A DNA stretch of 64,000 nt from an uncultured Candidatus Melainabacteria bacterium (GCA_947364235.1 CANARY010000004.1:124001-188000), one strand, 5' to 3'. Numbered from the stretch's first letter, positions 34,867 through 43,979 are shown. A program made the numbers and translations. The notes: generated by a model not told the origin, from the sequence alone.

Positions 34867-35223
34867 ATGTTTAATAATATTAATAGTAATGGAAGCGGGT
34901 TATTATTTGGCGGGTCTCAGCAGCTGGGAAACGCAGGCAATGTTATTAATCTTGCTTCAATCAGGGCTAATCTTCAAAAAAGCGGATATGCTTCAAATGC
35001 TTATATTGACCAATCTGAAATTTCTTCAAGCGCGATGAAGCTTTTCTTAAAAGATTTAGATATAAAAAAATTTACTGAAATAGCAGTCAGCGATAAAGAT
35101 GACACTTCGCATCTTGACAGGATGAAAGAACTTTTCCAATCCGGAGTTGTAGATGCAGGTGAAGATGATGTAATTTCTGAGCTTGTGAATAACAAAAAAT
35201 TATGGGATGACCTATTAGGCTGA
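34867..35223 (+). CDS. Small uncharacterised protein upstream of the TPR gene
   Basis: 118 residues with a Gly/Asn/Ser-rich N-terminus (MFNNINSNGSGLLFGGSQQL) and a charged, helical C-terminal half ending KKLWDDLLG. No signal peptide. An AGGGGAGATTAGGG purine stretch precedes the ATG, and TAAAAT sits about 25 nt upstream. First of three same-strand genes with a TPR protein and a YkgJ-like protein. No family recognised. Confidence 0.65.
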   Translation: MFNNINSNGSGLLFGGSQQLGNAGNVINLASIRANLQKSGYASNAYIDQSEISSSAMKLFLKDLDIKKFTEIAVSDKDDTSHLDRMKELFQSGVVDAGEDDVISELVNNKKLWDDLLG

Positions 35224-35226
35224 TTG

Positions 35227-35235
35227 TGCTAAAAT
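35227..35235 (+). promoter_or_regulatory. Extended -10 of the TPR gene, leaderless architecture
   Basis: TGcTAAAAT ends 6 nt before ATG 35242; no Shine-Dalgarno. It implies a start independent of the preceding gene. Confidence 0.45.
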
Positions 35236-35241
35236 ACCTGT

Positions 35242-36423
35242 ATGGTATCGTCAGATTATTATATTCAGGATAACTCGGATATAGAGTTTAAGACGCTTGA
35301 AGCTGCAAAAAACCTGTATAATGAAGGCAGGTACTCGGAAGCTTTGAGGCTTTATTCCGGCATGCTTAACACAAGCCTTTCTTTTAAGCTCTATTATGAA
35401 ATCGGCAGGTGTTATTATAAGCTCAATGATTTGCTGCCGGCTGAAGAATATTTCAAAAAATCAATTGGTTTAGAAGGTTTTAAAAACTCTTCTTATCTTT
35501 ATCTGGGAAATATTTATTACAAACGTTCTGATTTAAAAAAAGCGATTGAAAATTGGGCGGGAGCTTATGCTTATAAGCCTGATGATGAAGCGGTATGTTT
35601 AAATCTGGCTACTTCTTATTTTTCTAAAGGCATGAAGTTTCAGTCTGTTTTCTATTACGAAAAATATTTAAAGTATGCAAAAGAAAAAGGTTCTTCTTAT
35701 TCTACGATTAAATCCAGTATAGATAAATGCGGAGAGGTTGGGAATGAGTTTTTGCAGAAAGCTCGCAGGGCTTTAAGCTTGCGTGATAATAAAACTGCGA
35801 TTGAGTATTTGACTTTTGCAGTGAAAAACCTGCCGGTAAGTTTTGATATAAATCATCTTTTGGGTCAGGTTTACTTGGATGAAAATGATTATATGCATTC
35901 ACTTATTTATTTGAAGCAGGCGCTTGCGCTTGATACAAAATCTCTTGATGTTTTGCAGAAGCTTGCTTCTGTTTATATAAATCTTGGTGATTTTACTGCT
36001 GCTTATTGTACGATGAGAAGGCTGCTTCCGCTTGTGCTGCATAACCAGAGTGAGTATTTAAAAACGGTTAAGCTGATTAAAGAGCTGGATGCGACTTTTG
36101 ATAATCAAAGTTATCAAGGGCATAGAGAATGGGCGTTGAGATATGATGCTGATAATAACTATCACATGGCGCTTTTAGAATATGAAAACTGCCTTATTCT
36201 TAATGAAAATCTGCAAGATGAGTTTGGTGAAAGAATTGAGCGTTTAAAATCGTTTATTTATCCAGAGGAAAGAATTATCCGTGTTTGTCTTGAAAAAGGC
36301 GGTGTTTTGCACGGAAATGGCGATTTTAAAACAGCAAATAAATATTTTTCAAAAGTTATGCTGATGGCGAATAGGAACTCTTCTGAGTATAAACTGGCAA
36401 AAGAAAAGGTAATGGATGTTTAA
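35242..36423 (+). CDS. Tetratricopeptide-repeat protein
   Basis: 393 residues, no signal peptide, built of about nine TPR-like helix pairs: LEAAKNLYNEGRYSEALRLY, YYEIGRCYYKLNDLLPAEEY, YLYLGNIYYKRSDLKKAIEN, INHLLGQVYLDENDYMHSLI, LQKLASVYINLGDFTAAYCT and a final one near 365. A protein-protein scaffold of unknown partner. It overlaps the YkgJ-like gene by eight bases, so the two are probably translated together. Confidence 0.88.
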   Translation: MVSSDYYIQDNSDIEFKTLEAAKNLYNEGRYSEALRLYSGMLNTSLSFKLYYEIGRCYYKLNDLLPAEEYFKKSIGLEGFKNSSYLYLGNIYYKRSDLKKAIENWAGAYAYKPDDEAVCLNLATSYFSKGMKFQSVFYYEKYLKYAKEKGSSYSTIKSSIDKCGEVGNEFLQKARRALSLRDNKTAIEYLTFAVKNLPVSFDINHLLGQVYLDENDYMHSLIYLKQALALDTKSLDVLQKLASVYINLGDFTAAYCTMRRLLPLVLHNQSEYLKTVKLIKELDATFDNQSYQGHREWALRYDADNNYHMALLEYENCLILNENLQDEFGERIERLKSFIYPEERIIRVCLEKGGVLHGNGDFKTANKYFSKVMLMANRNSSEYKLAKEKVMDV

Positions 36424-36832
36424 AATGCTCAAAAAACTTTTCTATTTGCATGTTTTAAGAAAAAAGTATTATCGTGTTGGTTCTTGTAATGCTTGCGGAC
36501 GCTGCTGTCAGAAGATTTATGTGAAGCATAAAAATGTAATTCAGACAGAAGAAGAGTTTAAAAAGCTTCAGAAGCTGCATCCATTTTATACTTATTTAAA
36601 AATTGTTGACAAAGATGAAACAGGGCTTGTGTTTGAGTGTATGAATCTGGATAAAGAAACTCATAAATGCAAAATCCATAAGAAAAGACCCGGGATTTGC
36701 AGGCGGTATCCGCAGGAAGAATTATTTATGATGGGAGGTACTCTGGCTGACAACTGCGGATACCGCCTTGAACCTATTGAAAGTTTTGAAGAAGTATTTG
36801 ATAAAGTGTCTAAAAAAAGGCGGAAGGCTTAA
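36416..36832 (+). CDS. YkgJ-family cysteine-cluster protein
   Basis: 138 residues. The N-terminal CNACGRCCQKIYV and later CMNLDKETHKCKIHKKRPGIC-R-R-Y-P are the paired cysteine motifs of the YkgJ/UPF0153 Zn- or Fe-S-binding family; a further Cys lies in DNCGYRLE. The biochemical role is unclear. It starts inside the TPR gene (frame +1). Its stop codon lies within the stem of the terminator. Confidence 0.88.
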   Translation: MFKMLKKLFYLHVLRKKYYRVGSCNACGRCCQKIYVKHKNVIQTEEEFKKLQKLHPFYTYLKIVDKDETGLVFECMNLDKETHKCKIHKKRPGICRRYPQEELFMMGGTLADNCGYRLEPIESFEEVFDKVSKKRRKA

Positions 36833-36847
36833 GCCTTCCGCCTTTTT
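36812..36847. terminator. Bidirectional terminator overlapping the ykgJ-like stop
   Basis: GGCGGAAGGCTTAAGCCTTCCGCC is a perfect 24-nt palindrome flanked by AAAAAAA and TTTTT. It ends the TPR operon and the convergent 799-residue gene. Confidence 0.9.
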
Positions 36848-36849
36848 GG

Positions 36850-39249
36850 CTATTTTAACAGTTCAGCGTAAATTAATTTATCAAAGTAATAAAGAGTCAT
36901 TTGTACAAGCTGATCCATGTGGATTTTGTAGTCATCTTTTTTACGGTTATCTTTTCCGCTCCAGTCTTTTCTGGAATCTTCGACTCTGCCGCTGTTGTTG
37001 CCGGTGCCGTATGGACAATCGCTTTTATTACTTTGCAGTGCTTCCAATGCTTTCTTTTGCGCATTTCTGAATACTTGGGTGATTGTATCTTTACTCAAGC
37101 TAGGGTATTTTTTGATGAGGCGTTCCAATAGAGGAGTCATTGTCTGCTGGTAGTCATTATCGTCATTTGTGTTGCTGATGTGAATAGATGCATCCGCGTA
37201 AATAGTTACTTCGCCTTTGTAAAGAATTGTTTCATCATTACCACTGGTTGTTTTTGTGTTGTAATGTTTTAATCCGTTTGTTAAACTGCTGTCTGTGTAA
37301 GAAGTGCGTTTTGTAAATATTTCCATAAGTTCTGGATTTGTTTGAAGTTTGTTCAATATTTTTTCGAGATTTGACATTACTTTGTTAATAAAGTCTCTTG
37401 TGTTGTTATTTTGAGAAGAGGCAAAATCATTATATGCAGTAATCCATGCAGCTTGAAGCAGTTGTTTTAAAACATTTTCTCCGCCTAGTTCTTGCAATGA
37501 TGCTGAAGCATAACGGTTTATTCTTGATTTTAGACGGTCAAAAATGGTATCAAAAACTTTTTGCGTATTCTTTTCTTGAAATACAATGTTTCCGCTGCTA
37601 TCCATGCCGAATTCAGTGTGGATTTTTTCTTTGTTGTTAATAGCTTCTTTACACACTGCAACAATTGATTCTGAAACATCCGCTACATAGTCTGAAATGC
37701 CTGCTGAACCTGATTTTATTTGATTATTTCTCTCTGCTGTTTGTGAGGATACAGGAGCTGTTTCAGGAGCATCTTCTTTTCTTGCATCAAAAACTTTGTC
37801 TTTTGCATCCGCTTTGAATAGTTTGTCAAAATGATACAGAACAAGATTTACTAAATCTTTCATTGTTCCGGTGAATTGTCTTGTATTGTAATAAAATACG
37901 AATGCTTGTTTGATGTCCATTCCATCAGGAATATCAGAATATTTTAAAGCGTTTTCTTGCGCTTTGAAGAATGTTTGCTTTAAGTATTGTTTATCAATAT
38001 TCGGATATTTTTTGTAAATATTTTCCAGCAGCTTATTCATTGTTTCTTGGAATTTTTTGTCAGAAGCATCGTTATCAAGGTGCATTTCTCCTGTATCGAA
38101 TTTTTTTGGAGTGGTGTAATTTATCTTTGTATCAGAAATGTTTGGTAAATTATTTATTAATGTTTGGTCTTGATAACAATCTTTTATATAGTAATCTAAG
38201 TATTCTGGTTTAGAAGAAGTTTTTTCAAGAATTTTGTCCAGATTTTTCATTACTTTGTTAATAAAATCTCCGGTATTAATGCTTGAATTGAAATTAACGC
38301 CGCTGCTTGCTTCAGCCCATGCTGATTGAAGCAGCTTTTTCAAAACTTCTTCGCCGCCAATTTCTTTTAAAGCATCAGGAGTATAACGATTGATTCTTGA
38401 TTTTAGTCTTTCAAGAATTGTATTAAATACTTTTTCTGCATCGCTTCTTTGAGGGAATTGGATATTGCCATTTGCATCAATGCTGTATCCGATTTTTATG
38501 TTGTTGTGGAAATTTATTGCTTCTTTACATACTGAAACGATAGATTCAGCAACATCAGCAATAGGGTTGCGCAAAGTTTCTGCAGCATTGTTTGGAGAAG
38601 TTTTTTCTTCTTCTATTTCTTCTTCTTTGCCGGCACGTGTAATGGTATTATCTATTTTGATGGTAATTTTTTCGTCAGCTAAAGCTTCTTTTAATTCTTC
38701 GAGAGTTGTAATTGCTTTTCCGTCTGCAGTAATTCCTTTCTTTATGTCAAAATGTCCATCAGAGTCTTTATCTTCAAAATATTGTTCAAAACCTTTAACT
38801 TGTGAAGTGTCGTATGCGCCTGTATATTTTGGCGCTTCTGGAGGATTTTGAGTTTCTTCAGGAGCATTCGGTTCTTCTGTATCAGTTTGAGTTTGTACCT
38901 TGCAGATTACTTCATATTCTTTATTCTCAAATTTATAATTAATAATTATAATATTATTTTCTTGAGTTTTGTTATAAAGTACGCTGTTTTCTCTTAAAAT
39001 TTGAAGAAATTTATCTAGTGTAATTTCTCCGGATCTAAGCTGAATATTTAATTCATTTGGATTAAATTTTGCGGGTGTATTAGAATTATCTGTAACTTCA
39101 TCACTCCCAGACACTTCTACATTATTTCCAACACTGTTGTCATTGTCAGAATTGTTTACTTCACCAGTATTTAAGCCTATATCTGGAATAATAAATCTGT
39201 CGTTAGGACGCAGAAAGCGAATCGGAATGTTAAAATCTTTGTGAATCAT
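36850..39249 (-). CDS. Large uncharacterised protein with a duplicated domain
   Basis: 799 residues, no signal peptide. An acidic Asn-rich linker (about 28-60), a small domain (about 66-118), a calcium-loop-like EDKDSDGHFDIKKG (about 159-172), then two homologous copies of a helical domain of about 250 residues at 229-480 and 519-799. Matching blocks: ADVAESIVSVCKEAIN versus ADVSESIVAVCKEAIN, RLKSRINRY in both, GGEEVLKKLLQSAW versus GGENVLKQLLQAAW, INKVMKNLDKIL versus INKVMSNLEKIL, LVNLVLYHFDKL versus LVQMTLYYFDKL. I recognise no family. AGGAGAAA lies before the ATG; the 93-residue gene is 13 bp upstream in the same operon. Confidence 0.85.
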   Translation of the reverse strand: MIHKDFNIPIRFLRPNDRFIIPDIGLNTGEVNNSDNDNSVGNNVEVSGSDEVTDNSNTPAKFNPNELNIQLRSGEITLDKFLQILRENSVLYNKTQENNIIIINYKFENKEYEVICKVQTQTDTEEPNAPEETQNPPEAPKYTGAYDTSQVKGFEQYFEDKDSDGHFDIKKGITADGKAITTLEELKEALADEKITIKIDNTITRAGKEEEIEEEKTSPNNAAETLRNPIADVAESIVSVCKEAINFHNNIKIGYSIDANGNIQFPQRSDAEKVFNTILERLKSRINRYTPDALKEIGGEEVLKKLLQSAWAEASSGVNFNSSINTGDFINKVMKNLDKILEKTSSKPEYLDYYIKDCYQDQTLINNLPNISDTKINYTTPKKFDTGEMHLDNDASDKKFQETMNKLLENIYKKYPNIDKQYLKQTFFKAQENALKYSDIPDGMDIKQAFVFYYNTRQFTGTMKDLVNLVLYHFDKLFKADAKDKVFDARKEDAPETAPVSSQTAERNNQIKSGSAGISDYVADVSESIVAVCKEAINNKEKIHTEFGMDSSGNIVFQEKNTQKVFDTIFDRLKSRINRYASASLQELGGENVLKQLLQAAWITAYNDFASSQNNNTRDFINKVMSNLEKILNKLQTNPELMEIFTKRTSYTDSSLTNGLKHYNTKTTSGNDETILYKGEVTIYADASIHISNTNDDNDYQQTMTPLLERLIKKYPSLSKDTITQVFRNAQKKALEALQSNKSDCPYGTGNNSGRVEDSRKDWSGKDNRKKDDYKIHMDQLVQMTLYYFDKLIYAELLK

Positions 39250-39262
39250 TTTTTCTCCTTAT

Positions 39263-39544
39263 TTATCTTTCGTAATAATATGTAACATCTTTATTTTCGT
39301 ATACCAAGTTTATGCAGTATGTACTCTCTGTGTCAGTAACGTTTAAAATGCATTTTTCACAAAGAGAAAAATTTTCAATATTTGATTCTATTCTCCAAAT
39401 GTTTTTAATATATTCTTTTGCTTTATCTATATTATCTAAATTTTTTAATTTTGAAGCTTGTTCCAAAATTCTTTGTAAATCTTTAAATTCTTTATTTTCG
39501 TTTAATGCAACAGCTGTGTAAATATTGAAATAGTTTATATCCAT
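39263..39544 (-). CDS. Small acidic protein, first gene before the duplicated-domain protein
   Basis: 93 residues: helical first half (about 8-55, rich in Glu/Lys/Asn), then a two-cysteine loop (SLCEKCILNVTD) and a short beta-like end, YCINLVYENKDVTYYYER. No signal peptide. AAAGGAT lies 5 nt before ATG 39544, and that ribosome-binding site directly abuts a perfect 46-bp palindrome. Function unknown. Confidence 0.65.
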   Translation of the reverse strand: MDINYFNIYTAVALNENKEFKDLQRILEQASKLKNLDNIDKAKEYIKNIWRIESNIENFSLCEKCILNVTDTESTYCINLVYENKDVTYYYER

Positions 39545-39554
39545 TATTATCCTT

Positions 39555-39600
39555 TCGTATCTTACATAACATTTTGAACAAAATGTTATGTAAGATACGA
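39555..39600. repeat. Perfect 46-bp inverted repeat
   Basis: Two 22-nt arms (39555-39576 and 39579-39600) separated by AA. The core ATAACATTTTG-AA-CAAAATGTTAT recurs at 39684-39713. On the minus strand the palindrome ends at the Shine-Dalgarno of the 93-residue gene, so it could be an RNA hairpin or a dimer-binding operator. Confidence 0.9.
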
Positions 39601-39683
39601 ACCCTTGTAATAACAGTTTTTCATAAAAAACTAACGGGTTGAGAGTAATAAATCAATAAGTGAAAAAAGCTTTAAAAACTGAA

Positions 39684-39713
39684 AGCATAACATTTTGAAC
39701 AAAATGTTATGCT
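39684..39713. repeat. Second copy of the palindrome core (30 bp)
   Basis: AGCATAACATTTTG-AA-CAAAATGTTATGCT, two perfect 14-nt arms. The shared core with the first copy is 26 bp. Centres are 121 bp apart. Between them a weaker nested stem (AACCC...GGGTT enclosing AGTTTTT-CATA-AAAAACT) can form. Confidence 0.9.
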
Positions 39714-39785
39714 GATTATATTATATATAACGTCATAATTTTTTGAAACTTTAATGATTTTTAAAATTTGTTACAATTTGTAATA

Positions 39786-39817
39786 AAAAAGGGGCGGTTT
39801 TAAACCGCCCCTTTTTT
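39786..39817 (-). terminator. Terminator of the AMIN-like gene
   Basis: AAAGGGGCGGTTT-TAAACCGCCCCTTTTTTATTA on the minus strand, a GC-rich stem directly after the stop at 39818. Confidence 0.88.
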
Positions 39818-40885
39818 TTAAACTTTATTTTTATTTAAACTTGCTTTTAAACCTCTTGCCAGGTCGTGTCGTCCGCTTTTTTCATAAATAGCAGTCATTG
39901 ATTCTAAGAATTTTAGATTATCAATATTCGGGTTGCTTTGATTTACCGGAGCTGTATTAACAGGAGTTGTGTTCTTTCTTGCAGCTGGTTTTACCGCTGT
40001 TTGAACAACTGGTCTTTGAGGTTCATTTACCGGCATATTGTTTCCGATATTTCCGGCTGCGTTTACACCTATGTTTACCCCTGTATTGCTGCGTAATCTT
40101 GGGTTATGAATAGGAGCTTCAGTTTCGTAAGGATTTCTATTTTCTCTTTGATAAGCATTGAGTCCGTAGTTTACTGTTGTAAAAGGTTTTTCAGGTTGAA
40201 TATAAGAGTTTCCAACCGGCTGAGAGCCTCTGTACATTTCAATTTCTCTTTCGTTAAGGCTCTGGCTTAAACCAATTTTCATTTCAGGTTCTTTGCGTTT
40301 AAATAATCTTATAATTGCAAAAGCAAGGAAACCTACCAGGCCGAAAGAAAAAACCTTATTTGCTGTATCTGATACAGCATCTTCATCAACGTTGTCTTTT
40401 ATTCCTTCAACAGCTGAAGAGTTTTTTAGTTTGTTTAATAAATTAGATGTTTTTTCGTTAGAATAATCTTCTTTGTAGATAGGAGCATAGCTTTCAACCG
40501 GATTGTCAAGTTTTATATTCTTTTTTGCAGGTAAAACTGCTGCTGAAACTGCTGAGTCAAATGAAATGCTTGTGCCAGCTGCGTTTTCTGCTTGAAAGAA
40601 TATGCTTAACCCGCTGCCTTGCGGTTCAACCATTACTGTATCAACATTTGAAACGTTATTATATACAGTATTTAAAGTTTTTGAAGCTCTGATATCTTTT
40701 AAATTTAATGTAATCTGGTTTGAAGCTTTGACCGTTTTCTTTACATCTACTGCTTTATCAGCAACCAAAACTATATTATAAGTGTCTTTTACTGGTACAA
40801 TTTCAATTGTCTGCAAAACATTATCTTCTGCACAAACAGACAACATAGATAAAAACATCCCCAAAAACAACAACGTTCTCTTCAT
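39818..40885 (-). CDS. Membrane protein with an AMIN-like N-terminal domain
   Basis: 355 residues from ATG 40885, chosen because GGGAGAGAGAG precedes it and it gives a clean signal peptide (MKRTLLFLGMFLSMLSVCA); the frame is open to 40945. Residues about 22-120 are a beta-sandwich with the AMIN pattern (YNIVLVADKAVDVKKTVK...ITLNLKDI). A transmembrane helix lies at about 178-195 (FSFGLVGFLAFAIIRLF), followed by a long Asn/Pro-rich cytoplasmic tail ending in a small helical element (KFLESMTAIYEKSGRHDLAR). AMIN domains bind peptidoglycan or pilus parts, so an envelope role is likely; no specific function can be given. Confidence 0.7.
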   Translation of the reverse strand: MKRTLLFLGMFLSMLSVCAEDNVLQTIEIVPVKDTYNIVLVADKAVDVKKTVKASNQITLNLKDIRASKTLNTVYNNVSNVDTVMVEPQGSGLSIFFQAENAAGTSISFDSAVSAAVLPAKKNIKLDNPVESYAPIYKEDYSNEKTSNLLNKLKNSSAVEGIKDNVDEDAVSDTANKVFSFGLVGFLAFAIIRLFKRKEPEMKIGLSQSLNEREIEMYRGSQPVGNSYIQPEKPFTTVNYGLNAYQRENRNPYETEAPIHNPRLRSNTGVNIGVNAAGNIGNNMPVNEPQRPVVQTAVKPAARKNTTPVNTAPVNQSNPNIDNLKFLESMTAIYEKSGRHDLARGLKASLNKNKV

Positions 40886-41062
40886 AATAATATACTCTCT
40901 CTCCCTTGATAACAGTGTACATGATTGGCATGCCCATGCCATCAATCAAGAGGTTAAAGTTTTGGAGGATAATATATAGACCAGGTGGTCTATACAGTTG
41001 TTAAAGTGTAAAACCCATAAAGTATAATATCGTTTTTAATTCAACTGATTCTATCTTGTGAA

Positions 41063-42082
41063 TCAGCTTTTCTTTGTATTTTTGTTTAAAAAATCAATTA
41101 AATCGAATGTTTTATATTTAAATAAAGAATATACAGACAAAGCAGCTTCGCATCCCAGGCAGGAGGTCAAAACTATTTTTGCACCGGAGTTGATAATATT
41201 ATTTCTTTTGTTTTTAAAAAGTTTTGACATTATTTTATATTCGCTAAGTTTAGTGATTCCGTTTAGTCCGCAGCAGCTGTCAAAATCTTTCATCTCAATA
41301 AATTCAAGATTTTCAGTGTTTTCTAATATCCATTTAATATCTTTGAAATTTTCAATATTGCAAGGTTTGTGGAATGTAACTTTTTGTGTTTTTTTAAGTT
41401 TGAGTTTAATCTCATTTTCTTTTAGATATTCATAAATATTTTTGATTTTGAGACCTTCAATCTTATATCCTTTAAGTGTTTTTTCACAGCTTGCGCAGGT
41501 TGTAACAATTTCATTAATATTGTATTTTGCAATAATTTTAGTAAAATTGTTTTTATATTTTTCATAAGTTTCTTTATCGCCTCTGGCATAGAAAGGAATG
41601 CCGCAGCAGTTAAACTTTGGTTCAATTACTTCTATACCGCAAGAATTAAGCAGGCTGGTTATGTTTCCTCCTTTACATCCGGAAAAATATAAAACTTTTT
41701 TATCAAATTTTTTGCTTTTTGATTTAACCGATGGGATTATATGCAAAGTTGAAACAAATATTCTTTGGATTAATGAAATTATTTTTTCAGCCGGATGCGC
41801 TTTGAAATATTCAGCTTTAGCTGATGCAATAATTTCTACAATGTCGATATCGCTTGGGCAAAATTTTGAGCAGGCTCCGCATTTTAGACACAGGTCAAGA
41901 TAGCGATTCATTTTTTTTGTCATTTTCAAATCGCCTTTGATTAAGCCTTTGAGCATAATAAAATGACCGCGTGATACACAGCAGTCGTTTCCTGTTATTT
42001 TATAAATCGGGCAGACTGACTGGCATAACCCGCATTTTGAACAGGAATGTATTTTTTCTTTGTACTCAACTAAATCTTTCAT
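41063..42082 (-). CDS. Iron-sulfur oxidoreductase subunit (GlcF/HdrD-like)
   Basis: 339 residues. Two [4Fe-4S] ferredoxin motifs, CSKCGLCQSVCP (about 14-25) and CLKCGACSKFCP (about 66-77), then two cysteine-rich CCG domains: GCKGG...FNCCGIPF (about 133-165) and HKPCN...DSCCGLNG (about 245-275), plus a final TSCLGCEAAL. This is the layout of glycolate oxidase subunit GlcF and of heterodisulfide-reductase-type proteins. The expected FAD partner (GlcD/LldE-type) is not adjacent. TATTAT ends 5 nt before the ATG. Confidence 0.85.
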   Translation of the reverse strand: MKDLVEYKEKIHSCSKCGLCQSVCPIYKITGNDCCVSRGHFIMLKGLIKGDLKMTKKMNRYLDLCLKCGACSKFCPSDIDIVEIIASAKAEYFKAHPAEKIISLIQRIFVSTLHIIPSVKSKSKKFDKKVLYFSGCKGGNITSLLNSCGIEVIEPKFNCCGIPFYARGDKETYEKYKNNFTKIIAKYNINEIVTTCASCEKTLKGYKIEGLKIKNIYEYLKENEIKLKLKKTQKVTFHKPCNIENFKDIKWILENTENLEFIEMKDFDSCCGLNGITKLSEYKIMSKLFKNKRNNIINSGAKIVLTSCLGCEAALSVYSLFKYKTFDLIDFLNKNTKKS

Positions 42083-42126
42083 ATCTTATAATATTATAGT
42101 ATAATTATAAAAAAGGAGTATGGATT

Positions 42127-43104
42127 ATGCCTGCATTATTAGAGCAACTGGAGTCAGACAGACTTTCTGCAGTAAGAACTATAGATTCGGAAATTGAAAC
42201 TTTGAACGAACTTAAAAAATCACTTGATGCAGAAAGCTTATCAAAAGCGCTTGATTTTATGCAGAATGCAAAAGGCAGGATTATAATAACAGGTATGGGC
42301 AAATCAGGCCATATCGGGAAAAAGATAGCTGCATCCCTTGCTTCAACCGGAACTCCTTCATTCTTTGTTCATCCTGCAGAAGCAAGCCATGGCGATTTGG
42401 GGATGATAACAGAAGATGATGTTGTTATTGCAATTTCAAATAGCGGTGAATCACGTGAACTTGTTGATATTTTAAACTATTGTAAACGTTTTGGAATAAA
42501 ACTTATTTCTATTACTAAAAATATTAAAAGCTCACTGGGTAAAGCTGGAGATGTGATATTAAGACTTCCAGATAATGGTGAAGCGTGCCCTCTCGGACTT
42601 GCTCCAACAAGTTCGACAACAGCAACTCTTGTGCTTGGAGATATATTAACCATTGGAATGCTTGAGAGAAAAGGTTTTTCAAAAGAACAGTTTAATGACA
42701 GGCATCCTGGCGGAAAGCTCGGTTCTATTCTTAAACGCGTTTCTGATTTAATGCACACAGGTCAAGAAATGCCAGTTTTGGATGAGAATGCAAACATGCA
42801 GGCGGTTCTTTTAGAAATGACTTCAAAACGGCTTGGCTGTGTCGGATTTATTAATGAAACGGGATTGCTTACTGGAATTCTTACTGACGGAGATTTAAGA
42901 AGATGCCTTTCTGCTCAGATTCTTGATGAAAAAGCAGTTGATTTGATGACTAGAAATCCTAAGACAATTTCGCCGGATGCAATGACTGCGGAAGCTTTGA
43001 AAATCATGCACGATAAGAAGATTACAAACCTTTTTGTACTGGAAGGCGGAAAACCTGTCGGAGTAATTCACATCCACGATTTACTGACAAACGGAGTTGC
43101 ATAG
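42127..43104 (+). CDS. kdsD: D-arabinose-5-phosphate isomerase
   Basis: 325 residues. SIS sugar-isomerase domain (about 35-180: ITGMGKSGHIGKKIAASLASTG, HPAEASHGDLGM, SNSGESRELVDIL) followed by two CBS domains (about 205-320). It converts ribulose-5-P to arabinose-5-P, the first step of KDO synthesis, and so points to LPS in the outer membrane. AAAAGGAG precedes ATG 42127. The cation-efflux gene follows after 2 nt. Confidence 0.93.
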   Translation: MPALLEQLESDRLSAVRTIDSEIETLNELKKSLDAESLSKALDFMQNAKGRIIITGMGKSGHIGKKIAASLASTGTPSFFVHPAEASHGDLGMITEDDVVIAISNSGESRELVDILNYCKRFGIKLISITKNIKSSLGKAGDVILRLPDNGEACPLGLAPTSSTTATLVLGDILTIGMLERKGFSKEQFNDRHPGGKLGSILKRVSDLMHTGQEMPVLDENANMQAVLLEMTSKRLGCVGFINETGLLTGILTDGDLRRCLSAQILDEKAVDLMTRNPKTISPDAMTAEALKIMHDKKITNLFVLEGGKPVGVIHIHDLLTNGVA

Positions 43105-43106
43105 CG

Positions 43107-43979
43107 GTGAAAATAGAAGCTGAAAAGAAGTTTGCAGCAGCTCTTTCGATAACTTCTAATGCTGTTATTATAGGACTTAAGATTGCAGCAGGAATTGTTT
43201 CCGGAAGTATTAGTATAATATCGGAAGCTATCCATTCTGTTTCAGATTTTCTGGCATCTGTACTTACTTTTTTTGCTGTAACCCGCTCTGCTGAGCCTGC
43301 TGATAAAGAACATCCCTTCGGACACGGAAAGTACGAAGATATGTCGGGGTTTATTGAAGGCGGTTTGATAATTTTTGCAGGGCTTTATATTGTGTATGAA
43401 GCCGGTCAAAAACTGTTTTTTGGGTACTATACAAATTCTAATCCTCTTATTGGAATTTATGTTATGGCGCTGGCTGTGGCTGCCAATTTTTTAGTCAGCA
43501 GGTATCTTTTTTATGTCGCAAAAAAATCTGATTCTATATCGCTTTATGCTGATGCACAGCATTTGAGTACTGATGTTTATTCTTCACTTGGTGTACTTTT
43601 AGGGCTTTTATTGATTAAATTTACCGGCATGGCTATTTTAGACCCGATTATAGCTATTATTGTGGCGTTGATTATCTTAAAAGCAGGATTTTCGATTTCA
43701 CGCGAAACTTTAAATAATCTTCTTGATGGTTCTATTTCGACTGACGATATTAATAAGATAGAAGAAATTTTACATAATAATCCAGTTATAAAAGGCTGTA
43801 AAAGCTTAAGAGGCAGAAAAGCCGGACAGTGTAAAGAAGTTGAAATTACACTATTGTTCCATTCTGATATGAAACTAGCTTGCTGCCACAATATTTGCGA
43901 CCAGATAGAAGATGAAATAAAATCATCCCTGGGTAATGTCTCAGTTATAATTCATGCAGAACCTGCCGAAAATTGTTAA
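43107..43979 (+). CDS. Cation diffusion facilitator transporter
   Basis: 290 residues, six transmembrane helices plus a cytoplasmic C-terminal domain (about 205-285). CDF hallmarks: ISEAIHSVSDFLASVLTFFA (metal site in helix 2), HPFGHGKYEDMSGFIEGG, and YADAQHLSTDVYSSLGVLLG (the H-x3-D site in helix 5). It exports Zn2+, Fe2+ or similar divalents using the proton gradient. Directly downstream of kdsD, starting at GTG 43107; probably co-transcribed, without an obvious functional link. Confidence 0.93.
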   Translation: MKIEAEKKFAAALSITSNAVIIGLKIAAGIVSGSISIISEAIHSVSDFLASVLTFFAVTRSAEPADKEHPFGHGKYEDMSGFIEGGLIIFAGLYIVYEAGQKLFFGYYTNSNPLIGIYVMALAVAANFLVSRYLFYVAKKSDSISLYADAQHLSTDVYSSLGVLLGLLLIKFTGMAILDPIIAIIVALIILKAGFSISRETLNNLLDGSISTDDINKIEEILHNNPVIKGCKSLRGRKAGQCKEVEITLLFHSDMKLACCHNICDQIEDEIKSSLGNVSVIIHAEPAENC

